Below, one piece after another: positions 16,944 through 25,998 of a stretch of DNA of 53,026 nt. The translations under genes and the position numbers were made by a program. The DNA lies in the NCBI RefSeq assembly GCF_900129905.1, contig NZ_FQXG01000014.1, forward strand, positions 1 to 53,026. The letters run 5' to 3'. How positions within the stretch are numbered: position 1 is the stretch's first letter; each line of letters begins with the position of its first letter. The notes beneath the pieces were generated by a model. The model saw only the letters and a program-made list of their open reading frames with translations. It was not told where the DNA came from and made no database searches. The DNA is from Ferrimonas marina (GTDB taxonomy: Bacteria > Pseudomonadota > Gammaproteobacteria > Enterobacterales > Shewanellaceae).

Positions 16944-18842
16944 ATGATAACCCTGGATCAGGTACAACTCATCCGCGGCGGCAAACGCCTGCTGGACAAC
17001 GCCAGCGTGACTCTCTTCCCCGGCCACAAGGTGGCCCTGGTGGGCGCCAATGGCGTCGGCAAATCCAGCCTGCTGTCGCTGCTCAAGGGCGAGTTTGGCG
17101 TCGATGCCGGTGAGTGTCGCCTGCCCGCCCGCTGGCGCCAGGCCAGCGTCGCCCAGGAGACCCCGGCGCTCAGTCGCAGCGCACTGGACTATGTGCTCGA
17201 TGGCGACCAGCAATACCGTGACCTGGAGCAGGAGCTGCACCAGGCCCAGGCCGATGGCGACGGCCGCCGCATCGGCCACGCCCACGATGCCTTCGAGGCC
17301 TATCATGGCTACCAGGTGCCGGCCAAGGCGGCGGAATTGCTGGATGGTCTGGGCTTCGATCAGCCGGCTCAGCAACGCTCTGTGGCGGAGTTCTCCGGTG
17401 GCTGGCGGATGCGCCTCAACCTGGCCCGGGCCCTGCTGATCCCCTCGGATCTGCTGCTGCTGGACGAACCCACCAACCACCTGGATCTGGATACCCTGAT
17501 CTGGCTGGAGGGCTGGCTCAAGCGCTACGAGGGCACCCTGCTGCTGATCAGCCACGACCGCGACTTTCTCGATGCGGTGGTCAACGAGGTGGTTCACCTG
17601 GACCAGCAGCAACTGCACCACTACAACGGCAACTACAGCCAGTTCGAGCGGGTCCGGGCGGAGCGCCAGGCCCAGCAGCAGTCCCAGTACGAGAAGCAGG
17701 AGCGAGAGCGGGCGCACATGCAGTCCTACGTTGACCGCTTCCGCGCCAAGGCCTCCAAGGCCCGTCAGGCCCAGTCTCGCCTCAAGGCTCTGGAGAAGCT
17801 GACCCTGTCCGCCCCGGCCCACGCCGACTCCCAGTTCCAGATGGCGTTTCGTCCCCCCGCCAGCCTGCCCTCGCCGCTGATCCAGCTGGACCAGGTGCAG
17901 GCGGGCTACGGTGACCACACCGTGCTGGCCCAGATCTCCCTCAACCTGGTACCGGGCAGCCGTATCGGCCTGCTGGGCCGCAATGGTGCCGGTAAATCCA
18001 CCCTGATCAAATTGCTCAGTCGCGAGCTGGCACCGCAGGCGGGGGAGCTGCTGCTGGCCCAGGGCGTCAGCATCGGCTACTTCGCCCAGCACCAGCTGGA
18101 GGCGCTGCGGCTGGACGACACCCCGCTGGCCCACCTGCAACGCCTGGCCCCGGATGCCAAGGAGCAGGAGCTGCGCAACTTCCTCGGTGGCTTTGGCTTT
18201 GCCGGTGACAAGGCACTGAGCCCGGTGCGCCCCTTCTCCGGCGGCGAGAAGGCCCGCCTGGTGCTGGCCCTGCTGGTGTGGCAACGGCCCAACCTGCTGC
18301 TGCTGGATGAGCCCACCAACCACCTGGACCTGGAGATGCGCCACGCCCTGACCCTGGCGCTGCAGGGCTTCGATGGCGCCATGGTGGTGGTATCGCACGA
18401 CCGTCACCTGCTGCGGGCAACCTGCAGTGAGTTTTACCTGGTGGATCAGGGCCAGGTTGCCCCCTTCACCGGCGATCTGGAGGACTACCACCAGTGGTTG
18501 CTCAAGCCCACGGCCAGCGCCGAACCCCGTGCCGAGGGCAAACCCAGCGAGGATCGCAAGGCTCGCAAACGGGCCGAGGCAGAGCTGCGTAAGTTGTTAT
18601 CCCCATTGAAAAAGGCCCAGGAGAAACTGGACAAGAAGATGGCGGAAGCGGACAATCTCGGCGAACAGATCGAGCAGCGCCTGGCGGACACCGAGTTGTA
18701 CCAGGATAACCGCAAGGCGGAGCTGACCGATCTGTTGCGACAGCAAGGAGATATTCAGCAACAACAGGAGTCGCTGGAGCTGGAGTGGCTGGATCTGCAG
18801 GAGCAGATTGAGCAGCTTCAGGCGCAACACCAGGAGTCATAA
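16944..18842 (+). CDS. yheS: ABC-F ATPase YheS
   Basis: Soluble ABC-F family ATPase of ribosome-associated type. The 632-aa product has two ATPase domains: Walker A GANGVGKSS at 34-42 and GRNGAGKST near 345, ABC signatures FSGGWRMRL and FSGGEKARL, and two LLLLDEPTNHLDLE/D boxes. A charged linker lies between domains, and a C-terminal coiled coil (about 560-632) is rich in Gln and Glu. No membrane segment. The ATG at 16944 matches YheS length; the longer reading overlaps yheV. The stop overlaps the next start by one base. Confidence 0.96.
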   Translation: MITLDQVQLIRGGKRLLDNASVTLFPGHKVALVGANGVGKSSLLSLLKGEFGVDAGECRLPARWRQASVAQETPALSRSALDYVLDGDQQYRDLEQELHQAQADGDGRRIGHAHDAFEAYHGYQVPAKAAELLDGLGFDQPAQQRSVAEFSGGWRMRLNLARALLIPSDLLLLDEPTNHLDLDTLIWLEGWLKRYEGTLLLISHDRDFLDAVVNEVVHLDQQQLHHYNGNYSQFERVRAERQAQQQSQYEKQERERAHMQSYVDRFRAKASKARQAQSRLKALEKLTLSAPAHADSQFQMAFRPPASLPSPLIQLDQVQAGYGDHTVLAQISLNLVPGSRIGLLGRNGAGKSTLIKLLSRELAPQAGELLLAQGVSIGYFAQHQLEALRLDDTPLAHLQRLAPDAKEQELRNFLGGFGFAGDKALSPVRPFSGGEKARLVLALLVWQRPNLLLLDEPTNHLDLEMRHALTLALQGFDGAMVVVSHDRHLLRATCSEFYLVDQGQVAPFTGDLEDYHQWLLKPTASAEPRAEGKPSEDRKARKRAEAELRKLLSPLKKAQEKLDKKMAEADNLGEQIEQRLADTELYQDNRKAELTDLLRQQGDIQQQQESLELEWLDLQEQIEQLQAQHQES

Positions 18843-19318
18843 TGCAGATCACCCCCGAGGCCTTTTGGCAGTTCAGCGAATCGCTGTGGCAACACGCCGA
18901 GGCCCGTCAAACCGCGCTGGCGATGCAGGATCGCTACCGCCTCGAGCCCAACCTTTTGTTGCTGGCATTGATGCTGGAGCAGCAGGGCCAGTTTCTTAAC
19001 CAGGCCCAGTTTGAGGCGCTCAATCAGGCCCAGGCCAACTGGCAGCAGAAGATGCTGGAGCCCTACCGTCGGCTGCGCCGACTGGCCAAGAACAGCCTGC
19101 CGGATGACAGCTACCAGCAGATGCTGGAGGTTGAGCTGGTGATGGAGCGGCGTGGCCAGCAGCTGCTCCTCAAGGCCCTGGCGACACTGCAACCGGCCGC
19201 CGAGGGCGACAACCTGGACAGCTGCCTGCGGGCCCAGGATATCGAGCCCAACGCCCTGCCTGGCGATCTGCTGGCCCAGTTAAGCCAGCTGTTCCAATGG
19301 GCCGAGCCGCCACTCTAA
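18842..19318 (+). CDS. TIGR02444 family protein
   Basis: Protein of 158 aa, all-helical and Gln/Leu-rich, resembling the TIGR02444/DUF2390 family of gammaproteobacteria, whose role is unknown. The start QITPEAFWQFSESLW and the central MLEPYRRLRRLAK fit that family. It is coupled to yheS through a one-base stop-start overlap (TAATG). This co-occurrence with yheS is common in marine relatives. Confidence 0.8.
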   Translation: MQITPEAFWQFSESLWQHAEARQTALAMQDRYRLEPNLLLLALMLEQQGQFLNQAQFEALNQAQANWQQKMLEPYRRLRRLAKNSLPDDSYQQMLEVELVMERRGQQLLLKALATLQPAAEGDNLDSCLRAQDIEPNALPGDLLAQLSQLFQWAEPPL

Positions 19319-19335
19319 TCCCTTTTTCCCTCCGC

Positions 19336-20937
19336 TTAGGCCGCCGCGTCCGACGGCGCCAGCAGCCGATCCGCCAGGGCGTGGGCATTGCGCCGCGCCA
19401 GGGCATACAGGGTCAGCTGAGGGTTCGCCCCTAAACTGGTGGGCAGTACCGAGCCATCCAGCACCGACAGGTTGCGCAGCTGATGGTGACGCCCACTGGC
19501 ATCCACCACCCCCTGTTGCGGCGTTGCCGCCATGGTACAGCCGCCCATGATGTGGGCCGAGGCCACCGTGGTTTGCAGCGGCGCCAGTTGCAGCTGCGCG
19601 ATCCCCAGCGCTGCCTCTTCGGCCGAGTGCCACCACTGGGCCGGATCCTGCGCCACCATCACTGCCTCCGCCCCGGCGGCAAACTGCATCGCCGTCATCC
19701 GCTCGAAGGCGTGGCGGGCGGTATCCCAGAATCGCTCCGACAAGGGGTAGTCCAGCACCGGATCGCCAAACTTGTCCAAGCTCACCCGGCCGCCCGGGCT
19801 GTCCTCAGCAAAGCCATCCCGCACCAACGCCAGGGCGATCCCCAGGTGATCGAAGTGGCGCATCAATCGATGGTGCTCCTGGCCCAGCCCCGGCAGCTTA
19901 CTGGCCAGCAACACCGGATGCAGCGGCGCAGCCTCCAGTTTGTAGCCGAACGGGCCGTCGCCGTCTGGCCAGAGGAACTGATCGGAATAGATGCTTTGCG
20001 GCGCCCCGGCATGGGCCGCCACCGGCTCGGCAAAGCGGGCCAGACTCAGCAGGGTCGGATGCAGGAAGGTGCGTTGGCCCAGCCGCTGATGAGGGTCCGG
20101 CGCCTTGGAGCGCATCAGCAAAGCGGGGCTGTGCAGGGCACCGCCGCACAGCACCACATGACGGGCACTCACGGTGACCCCGACCGACCGGCGCTGATGC
20201 TGGCTGTCCCGGGTCAGACAGTGCAGTCGTGCCACCTGTTCGCCGTCGTGCTCCAGCTGCCACGCCTCGGTGTGACTGAGCAGGGTGGTGCCGGCCGCCA
20301 ACGCCGCTGGAATGGTGGTCACCAGCATCGATTGCTTGGCGTTGATGGGGCAACCCATGCCGCAGTACCCCAGGTTGGCACAGCCCCGCACGTTGCGGCG
20401 GATAACCTGATAGGACCAGCCCAGCTGCTGACAGCCGTCCACCAGGGCCTGGTTATTGGCGTTGGGGGGCACCGGCCAGGGATGGATATTGAGCGCCTGC
20501 TCCGCCTGCTCAAACCAGGGCATCAGCACCTCCGGGGTCAGGTCGTCGAGGCCAAACTCGCTGCGCCAATGGGCCAGGGTGGGCTCCGGGGTGCGGATGG
20601 AGGTGGTCCAGTTGACCGTGGTGGAGCCGCCGACACAGCGCCCCTGCAGCATGGCGACGGCGCCATCGGCGGTGCGCATGGCGGCGGATTGCTGGTACAA
20701 GTCGGGATAAGCCACCCGCTCCTGCATAACAAAATCGGCGGCGGTTTTCAGTGGCCCGGCTTCTACCAGCACCACCTTGAGGCCACGCTGGCTGAGGATC
20801 TCGGCCGCGGTGCCACCACCGGCGCCGCTGCCCACGATCACCACGTCGCACTCCAGTGCCCTCGGGCTTTGCAGCGTGCTGCCATCGATATGGTCCCAGC
20901 CAGCGGCCAGTCCTTGTGTCATCGGATCCCTCATCAT
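19336..20937 (-). CDS. GMC family FAD oxidoreductase
   Basis: Predicted FAD-dependent alcohol or sugar dehydrogenase, 533 aa. The N-terminal FAD loop is DVVIVGSGAGGGTAAE (about 30-45), followed by VVLVEAG and GRCVGGSTTVN. The C-terminal GMC block has an active-site His in SAHIMGGCTM and the FAD-closing VLDGSVLPTSLGANPQLT. No signal peptide is seen. It overlaps the upstream Tat-leader gene by four bases (ATGA). The two probably form a dehydrogenase pair, with the small subunit carrying the export signal. The substrate cannot be told. Confidence 0.88.
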   Translation of the reverse strand: MMRDPMTQGLAAGWDHIDGSTLQSPRALECDVVIVGSGAGGGTAAEILSQRGLKVVLVEAGPLKTAADFVMQERVAYPDLYQQSAAMRTADGAVAMLQGRCVGGSTTVNWTTSIRTPEPTLAHWRSEFGLDDLTPEVLMPWFEQAEQALNIHPWPVPPNANNQALVDGCQQLGWSYQVIRRNVRGCANLGYCGMGCPINAKQSMLVTTIPAALAAGTTLLSHTEAWQLEHDGEQVARLHCLTRDSQHQRRSVGVTVSARHVVLCGGALHSPALLMRSKAPDPHQRLGQRTFLHPTLLSLARFAEPVAAHAGAPQSIYSDQFLWPDGDGPFGYKLEAAPLHPVLLASKLPGLGQEHHRLMRHFDHLGIALALVRDGFAEDSPGGRVSLDKFGDPVLDYPLSERFWDTARHAFERMTAMQFAAGAEAVMVAQDPAQWWHSAEEAALGIAQLQLAPLQTTVASAHIMGGCTMAATPQQGVVDASGRHHQLRNLSVLDGSVLPTSLGANPQLTLYALARRNAHALADRLLAPSDAAA

Positions 20938-21446
20938 CCCTCCCGGCCCAGTTGTGGCGGCTGATAGGCCAGCTCACCCCAGTGCTGGGGCATGCCGTAC
21001 CAGGCGGCCAGGATCGGGTCCCGCAACGCCTGGTAGGCCAGCTTCAGGGTATCGAGAAAGTGGTGGCGCCAATCTTCCAGCCAGGCTTGCTGCTGACCGG
21101 CCTGCCACTGCACCATCGGCAGGGCATGGCCGGTCAGGGCCAATCGAGTCAGGCGGTTATCCAGCAGGGTACCAATCTGGTCGAGCTGGGCCCGAACCCC
21201 GGGGGGCAGGGTCGAGAGCAGCCCCAGGATCTCCGGTTGCAGCGTTGCGCTGCGCTCCTGCAGCACCGACTCCGGTGCCACCCCGTCCAGTACCACCGGG
21301 ATCAACAGCGGAAACAGCGCGGAGACCGGCTCACTCAGGCCGGGCGTAGGCTGGGGGGCAAACTCCGGGGTCGGCCACAGTGCCACCCCCAGGGTCAGCG
21401 CGACCCCGGTGGCCAACCCGGCTTGCAGGAACTGCCGTCGATCCAT
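20934..21446 (-). CDS. Tat-leader small subunit partner of GMC oxidoreductase
   Basis: Protein of 170 aa starting MDRRQFLQAGLATGVALTLG, a twin-arginine signal of RRxFL type. The rest resembles loosely the small subunit (subunit 3) of membrane gluconate or fructose dehydrogenases: a hydrophobic FPLLIPVVLDG segment, then helices. Directly upstream of, and translationally coupled to, the GMC gene. In known enzymes such a subunit carries its partner through the Tat pore; that is inferred here. Confidence 0.72.
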   Translation of the reverse strand: MDRRQFLQAGLATGVALTLGVALWPTPEFAPQPTPGLSEPVSALFPLLIPVVLDGVAPESVLQERSATLQPEILGLLSTLPPGVRAQLDQIGTLLDNRLTRLALTGHALPMVQWQAGQQQAWLEDWRHHFLDTLKLAYQALRDPILAAWYGMPQHWGELAYQPPQLGREG

Positions 21447-21516
21447 GGTGCCTCCTTGGCGGATCCAGCCAAATTGTGTAGGCTGTCATGCTCAATATTT
21501 AAACACACGTTTTAAT

Positions 21517-22479
21517 ATGGTAACAAGCTCGTCGTTTCGCCCCTCGCGCTGGTGGCGCAACCCCCATCTGCAAACCATCTGGCCGGTGTTGACCCGGCCC
21601 CGTCGCTGCCCGGTGCTGGAGCGGGAACGGCTGGAACTGGACGACGGCGACTTTCTCGATCTGGACTGGCAGCTGCGTCCCCGCCCCCATCAGCCCCTGC
21701 TGCTGCTGGTCCATGGCCTGGAGGGCAGCGCCGACTCCCACTACATGCGCCGCCTGCTGCTGGCCGCCGAGCAGAGCAACCTGGCCTCGGTGGCGATGCA
21801 TCAGCGCTCCTGCTCCGGCGAGCCCAACCGCCTGCTGCGCAGCTATCACAGCGGCGCCAGTGAGGACCTGGGCCAGGTGGTCGCCCATCTGCGCCAGCAC
21901 CACCCCCGCAGCCCGTTGTGGGTGGTAGGCTACTCCTTAGGGGGCAACCAGCTGACCAAGTACCTGGGCGAAAAGCAGAGCCAATCGAAGATCGACCGGG
22001 CGGTGGTGGTATCGGCACCGCTGGATCTGGCCGCCTGTGCCCGGCGCATGGAGCAGGGCTTCTCCCGGGTCTACCAGCGCCACCTGATCAGCCGGCTGCA
22101 GGCCAAGACCCGCCCCAAGCTGGCGCAACTGCCGATGTCCGAGTCCCAGCTCAATCAGCTCAACACCTTCTTCGCCTTCGACGATGCGGTCACCGCCCCC
22201 ATCAACGGCTTTGATGGCGCCGACGATTACTACCGCCAGGCCAGTGGGCTGCCCTTTCTCAAGGCGATCGACACCCCCACCCTGCTGCTGCACGCCAGCG
22301 ACGACCCCTTTATGACCGAGGCGGTGATCCCGGCACCGCACCAGCTCAGTCCCCGGGTGGAGTTGGAGCTGTGCCTCAACGGCGGTCATGTCGGCTTTAT
22401 CGAGGGTGGCTGGCCCTGGTCGCCCCGCTACTACCTGGAGCGACGCATCCTGGATTTTCTGTCGCAAGATCAACGCTGA
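21517..22479 (+). CDS. yheT: Alpha/beta hydrolase YheT
   Basis: COG0429 hydrolase of unknown substrate, probably an esterase. The 320-aa product has an oxyanion segment LLLVHGLEG (62-70), a nucleophile elbow VVGYSLGGN with Ser140, acid Asp in LLHASDDPF and His in CLNGGHVGF. The start MVTSSSFRPSRWWRNPHLQTIWP fits the family, and the upstream extension of the frame lies inside the divergent Tat gene. It is divergent from the GMC pair, which has been placed between yheS and yheT. Confidence 0.93.
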   Translation: MVTSSSFRPSRWWRNPHLQTIWPVLTRPRRCPVLERERLELDDGDFLDLDWQLRPRPHQPLLLLVHGLEGSADSHYMRRLLLAAEQSNLASVAMHQRSCSGEPNRLLRSYHSGASEDLGQVVAHLRQHHPRSPLWVVGYSLGGNQLTKYLGEKQSQSKIDRAVVVSAPLDLAACARRMEQGFSRVYQRHLISRLQAKTRPKLAQLPMSESQLNQLNTFFAFDDAVTAPINGFDGADDYYRQASGLPFLKAIDTPTLLLHASDDPFMTEAVIPAPHQLSPRVELELCLNGGHVGFIEGGWPWSPRYYLERRILDFLSQDQR

Positions 22480-22524
22480 CGTTATCGGTCTAAACTTAGC
22501 GCCTGTCCTCCTGCCAGGAGCGTT

Positions 22525-23478
22525 ATGGCAGCAACCGTTCCAATCCCGTGGCCGTGCACCTTGTTGCTCGGCCTGGCCCCGACCCTGGCCCTGGCCTTTG
22601 ACGCCGAGCCTATCCGGATCCGCTCGGCCGCGCCGGCCAAGGCGCTGGTGCTCAGCCCCACCCCGATGAGCAGTGCCTTTCAGCACCGCTGGCAGCTGTC
22701 CGCCAGTGCCCAGGCCGCCAGCATCTTCGCCCAGAGCGATCAGTACGAGCTGGATTACTATCGCCTCGACCTGGGTGCGGAGCTGCTGTTTCGCCCCCAT
22801 CGACGCTGGCGCATCGGCCTGCAATACCATCACGGCCGGGCCGAGGACCTGCGCCTCGACCAGACCACCCTGACCTTCCATAAATGGTTCGGCCTGGATC
22901 AGAACGGTCGGCTTGAGGTGGACAAGCACCGCTTCCTGGCGGACCTGCCCCAGGGCACCTTCAGCGACTTCAAGGGCGAACTGCTCAGCGACCAGGCCAG
23001 CCTCTCGCTGGGCTACCAGTGGCTTGACCTGGACCGCCACCAGCTCAGCAGCACGGTGCAGGCCCAGTACCACGACAGCCCGGACTGGCTGCGCCAGGGC
23101 GGTCGCTGGGACGGCGCGCTGCAGCTGGATTATCGCTACCAGCACCGCAGTTACGGCCTGAGCCTGATGGTGGCCGCCAGCGGCCAGGGTGCCGATCGCA
23201 TCCTTGGGGCCGAGGCCCGCTCGCTGGTTTGGCATGGCGACATCGGCTATCGCTACCACTTCAACCCACGCCACAGCCTGGCGCTGCACTACCTTGTCTC
23301 CCAGGGCGTGGTGCATGACCTGGGCGAGCTGGCCAAACCGGTGCACGAGGCCGCGCTGGGCTACCGCTACAACGGCGGCCAGTGGGCCTGGGAAACCGTG
23401 CTACTGCAGAACCTGCTCAATGCCGACAACTCCGCCGACTTTGGCCTGCAGGCCCGGTTACGCTTCCAGTTTGACTAG
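22525..23478 (+). CDS. DUF3187 outer-membrane beta-barrel protein
   Basis: Probable outer-membrane protein of 317 aa. The signal peptide ends near LALAFD (residue 25). The mature part alternates hydrophobic and polar residues in strands and ends in aromatic Phe (LRFQFD), typical of barrels. Overall it resembles DUF3187; function unknown. AGGAG lies five bases before ATG. It sits between yheT and yheU on the same strand. Confidence 0.72.
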   Translation: MAATVPIPWPCTLLLGLAPTLALAFDAEPIRIRSAAPAKALVLSPTPMSSAFQHRWQLSASAQAASIFAQSDQYELDYYRLDLGAELLFRPHRRWRIGLQYHHGRAEDLRLDQTTLTFHKWFGLDQNGRLEVDKHRFLADLPQGTFSDFKGELLSDQASLSLGYQWLDLDRHQLSSTVQAQYHDSPDWLRQGGRWDGALQLDYRYQHRSYGLSLMVAASGQGADRILGAEARSLVWHGDIGYRYHFNPRHSLALHYLVSQGVVHDLGELAKPVHEAALGYRYNGGQWAWETVLLQNLLNADNSADFGLQARLRFQFD

Positions 23479-23525
23479 CCTGGCATGGCCGGTGACAATG
23501 CCCCGGCCCTGACTTGGAGAGCCCC

Positions 23526-23777
23526 ATGCTGATCGACTACCCCACCCTGCTGGCCCAGCTGCCCCGCGAGACCCTGGATAACCTGATCCGCGAGCACCTG
23601 CTGGCCAACGTCGGCGATGAACAGTTCGATACGGTGGACGCCCAGGCGCTGACCCAGGCGATCCAACAAGGCCACGCCGCCCTGCGTCGAGGTGACTGGG
23701 TGGTAGAGTTTGCCGAGGAGAGTGAAAGCATCGCCATCCGCCCGCGGGAAGCGATCGCCCAGACCCAAGCGCCTTGA
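23526..23777 (+). CDS. yheU: YheU family protein
   Basis: Small protein of 83 aa, family start MLIDYPTLLAQLPRETLDNLI, role unknown. The ATG at 23526 is used because GGAG precedes it and because YheU proteins start MLIPW or similar; a TTG four codons upstream is not needed. It follows yheT and precedes prkB as in enteric bacteria. Confidence 0.88.
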   Translation: MLIDYPTLLAQLPRETLDNLIREHLLANVGDEQFDTVDAQALTQAIQQGHAALRRGDWVVEFAEESESIAIRPREAIAQTQAP

Positions 23778-23836
23778 CCCGGCCGGGCTAACAGCTTTAT
23801 AACAAATGCATCCATTCGTGACGGACTTGAGGGACT

Positions 23837-24745
23837 ATGTCGGCGAAACATCCCATTATCGCGGTGACCGGTTCCTCCGGTGCCGGCACCACCACCACCA
23901 CCACCGCGTTCCGGCACATCTTTCGTCAGCTGGACATTAACGCGGCCCTGGTGGAGGGCGACAGCTTCCACCGCTATACCCGTGCGGAGATGGAGGTGGC
24001 GATCCGCAAGGCCCGGGAAGAGGGCCGTGCCATCAGCTATTTCGGCCCCGAGGCCAATGACTTCCAGGCACTGGAGGAGTTCTTTCAGCAGTACGGCGAA
24101 GAGGGATCTGGACAGATCCGCCGCTACCTGCACACCTTTGACGAGGCGGTACCTTTCAACCAGATGCCCGGCACCTTTACCCCCTACCAGGCACTGCCGG
24201 ACAACAGCGAGCTGCTCTACTACGAAGGGCTGCATGGGGCGGTGGTGACCGACGAGGTCAACGTGGCTCAGCACGCTGACCTGCTGATCGGCATGGTGCC
24301 CATCGTCAACCTGGAGTGGATCCAGAAGATCGTGCGCGATACCAATCAGCGTGGCCACAGCCGCGACAAGGTGATGCACTCCATCGTTCACTCCATGGAG
24401 GACTACGTCGCCCACATGACGCCGCAATTCTCCCGCACCCACATCAACTTCCAGCGGGTGCCCACGGTGGACACCTCCAACCCTTTCTCCGCCAAGGACA
24501 TCCCCAGCCTGGATGAAAGCTTTGTGGTGATCCGCTTCCGTGGCATGTCTGACGTCGACTTCCCTTTGTATCTGCAGATGATTCAGGGTAGCTTTATGTC
24601 AAGAATCAACACCTTGGTGGTCCCCGGGGGCAAGATGGCCCTGGCCATGGAACTGATCCTGACCCCGTTGATCCGGAAGTTGAAGCAGACACGGCAACAA
24701 TGTCTGCTGGCCGAGCAGGCCAATAAGCTGCAGTCGTCGGAATAA
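23837..24745 (+). CDS. prkB: Phosphoribulokinase-like protein PrkB
   Basis: Uridine-kinase/phosphoribulokinase family protein of 302 aa with P-loop GSSGAGTTT at 12-20 and substrate region EGDSFHRYTRAEM. The true substrate is unknown; no Calvin-cycle genes are present. GAGGGA lies upstream of ATG. It is the last gene before crp in the conserved yheS-to-crp order. The small yhfA gene of enteric bacteria, normally between prkB and crp, is absent. Confidence 0.92.
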   Translation: MSAKHPIIAVTGSSGAGTTTTTTAFRHIFRQLDINAALVEGDSFHRYTRAEMEVAIRKAREEGRAISYFGPEANDFQALEEFFQQYGEEGSGQIRRYLHTFDEAVPFNQMPGTFTPYQALPDNSELLYYEGLHGAVVTDEVNVAQHADLLIGMVPIVNLEWIQKIVRDTNQRGHSRDKVMHSIVHSMEDYVAHMTPQFSRTHINFQRVPTVDTSNPFSAKDIPSLDESFVVIRFRGMSDVDFPLYLQMIQGSFMSRINTLVVPGGKMALAMELILTPLIRKLKQTRQQCLLAEQANKLQSSE

Positions 24746-24783
24746 CGTTAAGATCGGGGAAAGCAGAAACCGGATTCGGTAAC

Positions 24784-24808
24784 ACCGAGCGTTACCCTCG
24801 GTCTTTTT
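24784..24808 (+). terminator. prkB terminator
   Basis: ACCGAG / CTCGGT stem with a 7-base loop, then CTTTTT on the plus strand, between prkB and the crp promoter. Confidence 0.7.
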
Positions 24809-24844
24809 GCCGCAAAACTCGATCTAGTTCAAAGTGTCCGCGAC

Positions 24845-24873
24845 TTTACGCTATTAACATTTAACCCTAAAAT
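24845..24873 (+). promoter_or_regulatory. Candidate sigma-70 promoter of crp
   Basis: TTTACG (-35) and TAAAAT (-10) are 17 bp apart; RNA would start near 24880, about 40 bases before crp. I see no clear TGTGA-N6-TCACA CRP site in the leader. Confidence 0.6.
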
Positions 24874-24920
24874 TCTGAATTAAGTTTTAAGCGTTTTATC
24901 CTACTGAAAGGAAAAAGACT

Positions 24921-25556
24921 ATGGCGCTCATTGGTAAGCCAAAACCCGATCCGACCCTGGAGTGGTTTCTGTCCCACTGCCACATCCACAAGTATCCTGC
25001 CAAGAGCACTCTGATCCACGCTGGCGAAGAGTCCGATACCCTGTACTACATCGTAAAGGGCTCCGTAGCGGTACTGATCAAGGATGAAGAGGGCAAGGAG
25101 ATGATCCTGTCCTACCTGAATCAGGGCGACTTTATCGGTGAACTGGGCCTGTTCGAAGAGCAGCCGGAGCGCACCGCCTGGGTTCGTGCCAAGTCACCGT
25201 GTGAGATCGCCGAGATCTCCTACAAGAAGTTCCGTCAGCTGATCCAGGTTAACCCCGACATCCTGATGAAGCTGTCCGCACAGATGGCCAACCGTCTGCA
25301 AACCACCTCTCAGAAGGTGGGTGACCTGGCGTTCCTGGACGTGGCCGGTCGCATCGCCCAAACCCTGCTGAGCCTGGCCCGTCAACCGGACGCCATGACT
25401 CACCCGGACGGCATGCAGATCAAGATCACCCGTCAGGAGATCGGCCAGATCGTTGGCTGCTCCCGCGAGACCGTGGGCCGCATCCTGAAGATGCTGGAAG
25501 AGCAGAACCTGATCCAGGCCCATGGCAAAACCATCGTGGTCTACGGCACGCGCTAA
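24921..25556 (+). CDS. crp: cAMP receptor protein
   Basis: Global cAMP-binding transcription factor. The 211-aa product closely follows enteric CRP. The cAMP pocket is [15 protein letters not shown] (Glu and Arg kept; Thr in place of the enteric Ser after Arg), and the dimer helix is followed by the helix-turn-helix [30 protein letters not shown] lies before ATG. In Shewanella-type bacteria CRP also drives anaerobic respiration genes, which fits nrfA nearby, but this link is from knowledge of relatives. Confidence 0.98.
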   Translation: MALIGKPKPDPTLEWFLSHCHIHKYPAKSTLIHAGEESDTLYYIVKGSVAVLIKDEEGKEMILSYLNQGDFIGELGLFEEQPERTAWVRAKSPCEIAEISYKKFRQLIQVNPDILMKLSAQMANRLQTTSQKVGDLAFLDVAGRIAQTLLSLARQPDAMTHPDGMQIKITRQEIGQIVGCSRETVGRILKMLEEQNLIQAHGKTIVVYGTR

Positions 25557-25571
25557 GCGTACCGAAGCATC

Positions 25572-25601
25572 AAAAAAGGCACCCCGAGGGGTGCCTTTTT
25601 T
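25572..25601. terminator. crp terminator
   Basis: AAGGCACCCC / GGGGTGCCTT stem with flanking A and T runs. Its 3' side is duplicated at the far end of the inserted element that follows. Confidence 0.9.
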
Positions 25602-25988
25602 ATTGGCTTCGCAGATTTGCGGGGTTAACTCTCACTCGTGAGAATTGCCACTCTTTGCTTTGTCGCGTTGGCGACAGCAACCAAAGGGGCTACTCGCCCC
25701 CTTGGAACCCCCGTTACCTCCCATCGGTGCTGGTTCCTCGCTCCGACGGCATCGGCTAGCGGCACTGACCAGAGTCGACATCCCTGCCTCCGCTGGTCAC
25801 TCGGGCCATCCTGGCCCTCGGCCTTGCCGATGACGACTCCACTCGGGCACCTCAAAGTCGGTGTAAGAGCCGGTGCTTCGCCAAACCCGAACAGGTTAGA
25901 CACACTAATCTGTTCGGATATAGCTGGATGTTAGAGCTTCAAAGAGTTGTTTTCCCGGAGATCCGCTACATGCCTTTTTTATTGGCTT
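25592..25988. mobile_element. Hairpin-rich inserted element between 18-bp repeats
   Basis: A block of about 360 bp lies between two identical 18-bp direct repeats, TGCCTTTTTTATTGGCTT at 25592-25609 and 25971-25988. The first belongs to the crp terminator. The inner ends are imperfect inverted repeats (25611-25624 against 25953-25966, 10 of 14). Inside are many stems, for example TCTCAC/GTGAGA, GTCGC/GCGAC, CATCGGC/GCCGATG enclosing TGACCAG/CTGGTCA and GGGCCA/TGGCCC, and a 13-bp stem around 25887-25917. Open frames of 92-98 codons exist on both strands but look like by-products of the folded DNA. I read it as a non-autonomous mobile or repeat element, possibly with a structured RNA. Confidence 0.6.
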
Positions 25989-25998
25989 GCGCCTGGCG

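Noticed and set aside
25625-25934. Open frames of 92-98 codons on both strands inside the inserted element.
   Set aside because: They overlap head to head, have no convincing ribosome binding sites, and follow the hairpins; coding is unlikely.
25887-25935. Integron attC-like pieces (GTTAGAC, GTTAG, TAAC ends) in the inserted element.
   Set aside because: Core-site spacing is far too long for attC, the consensus is not met at both ends, and no integrase is present.
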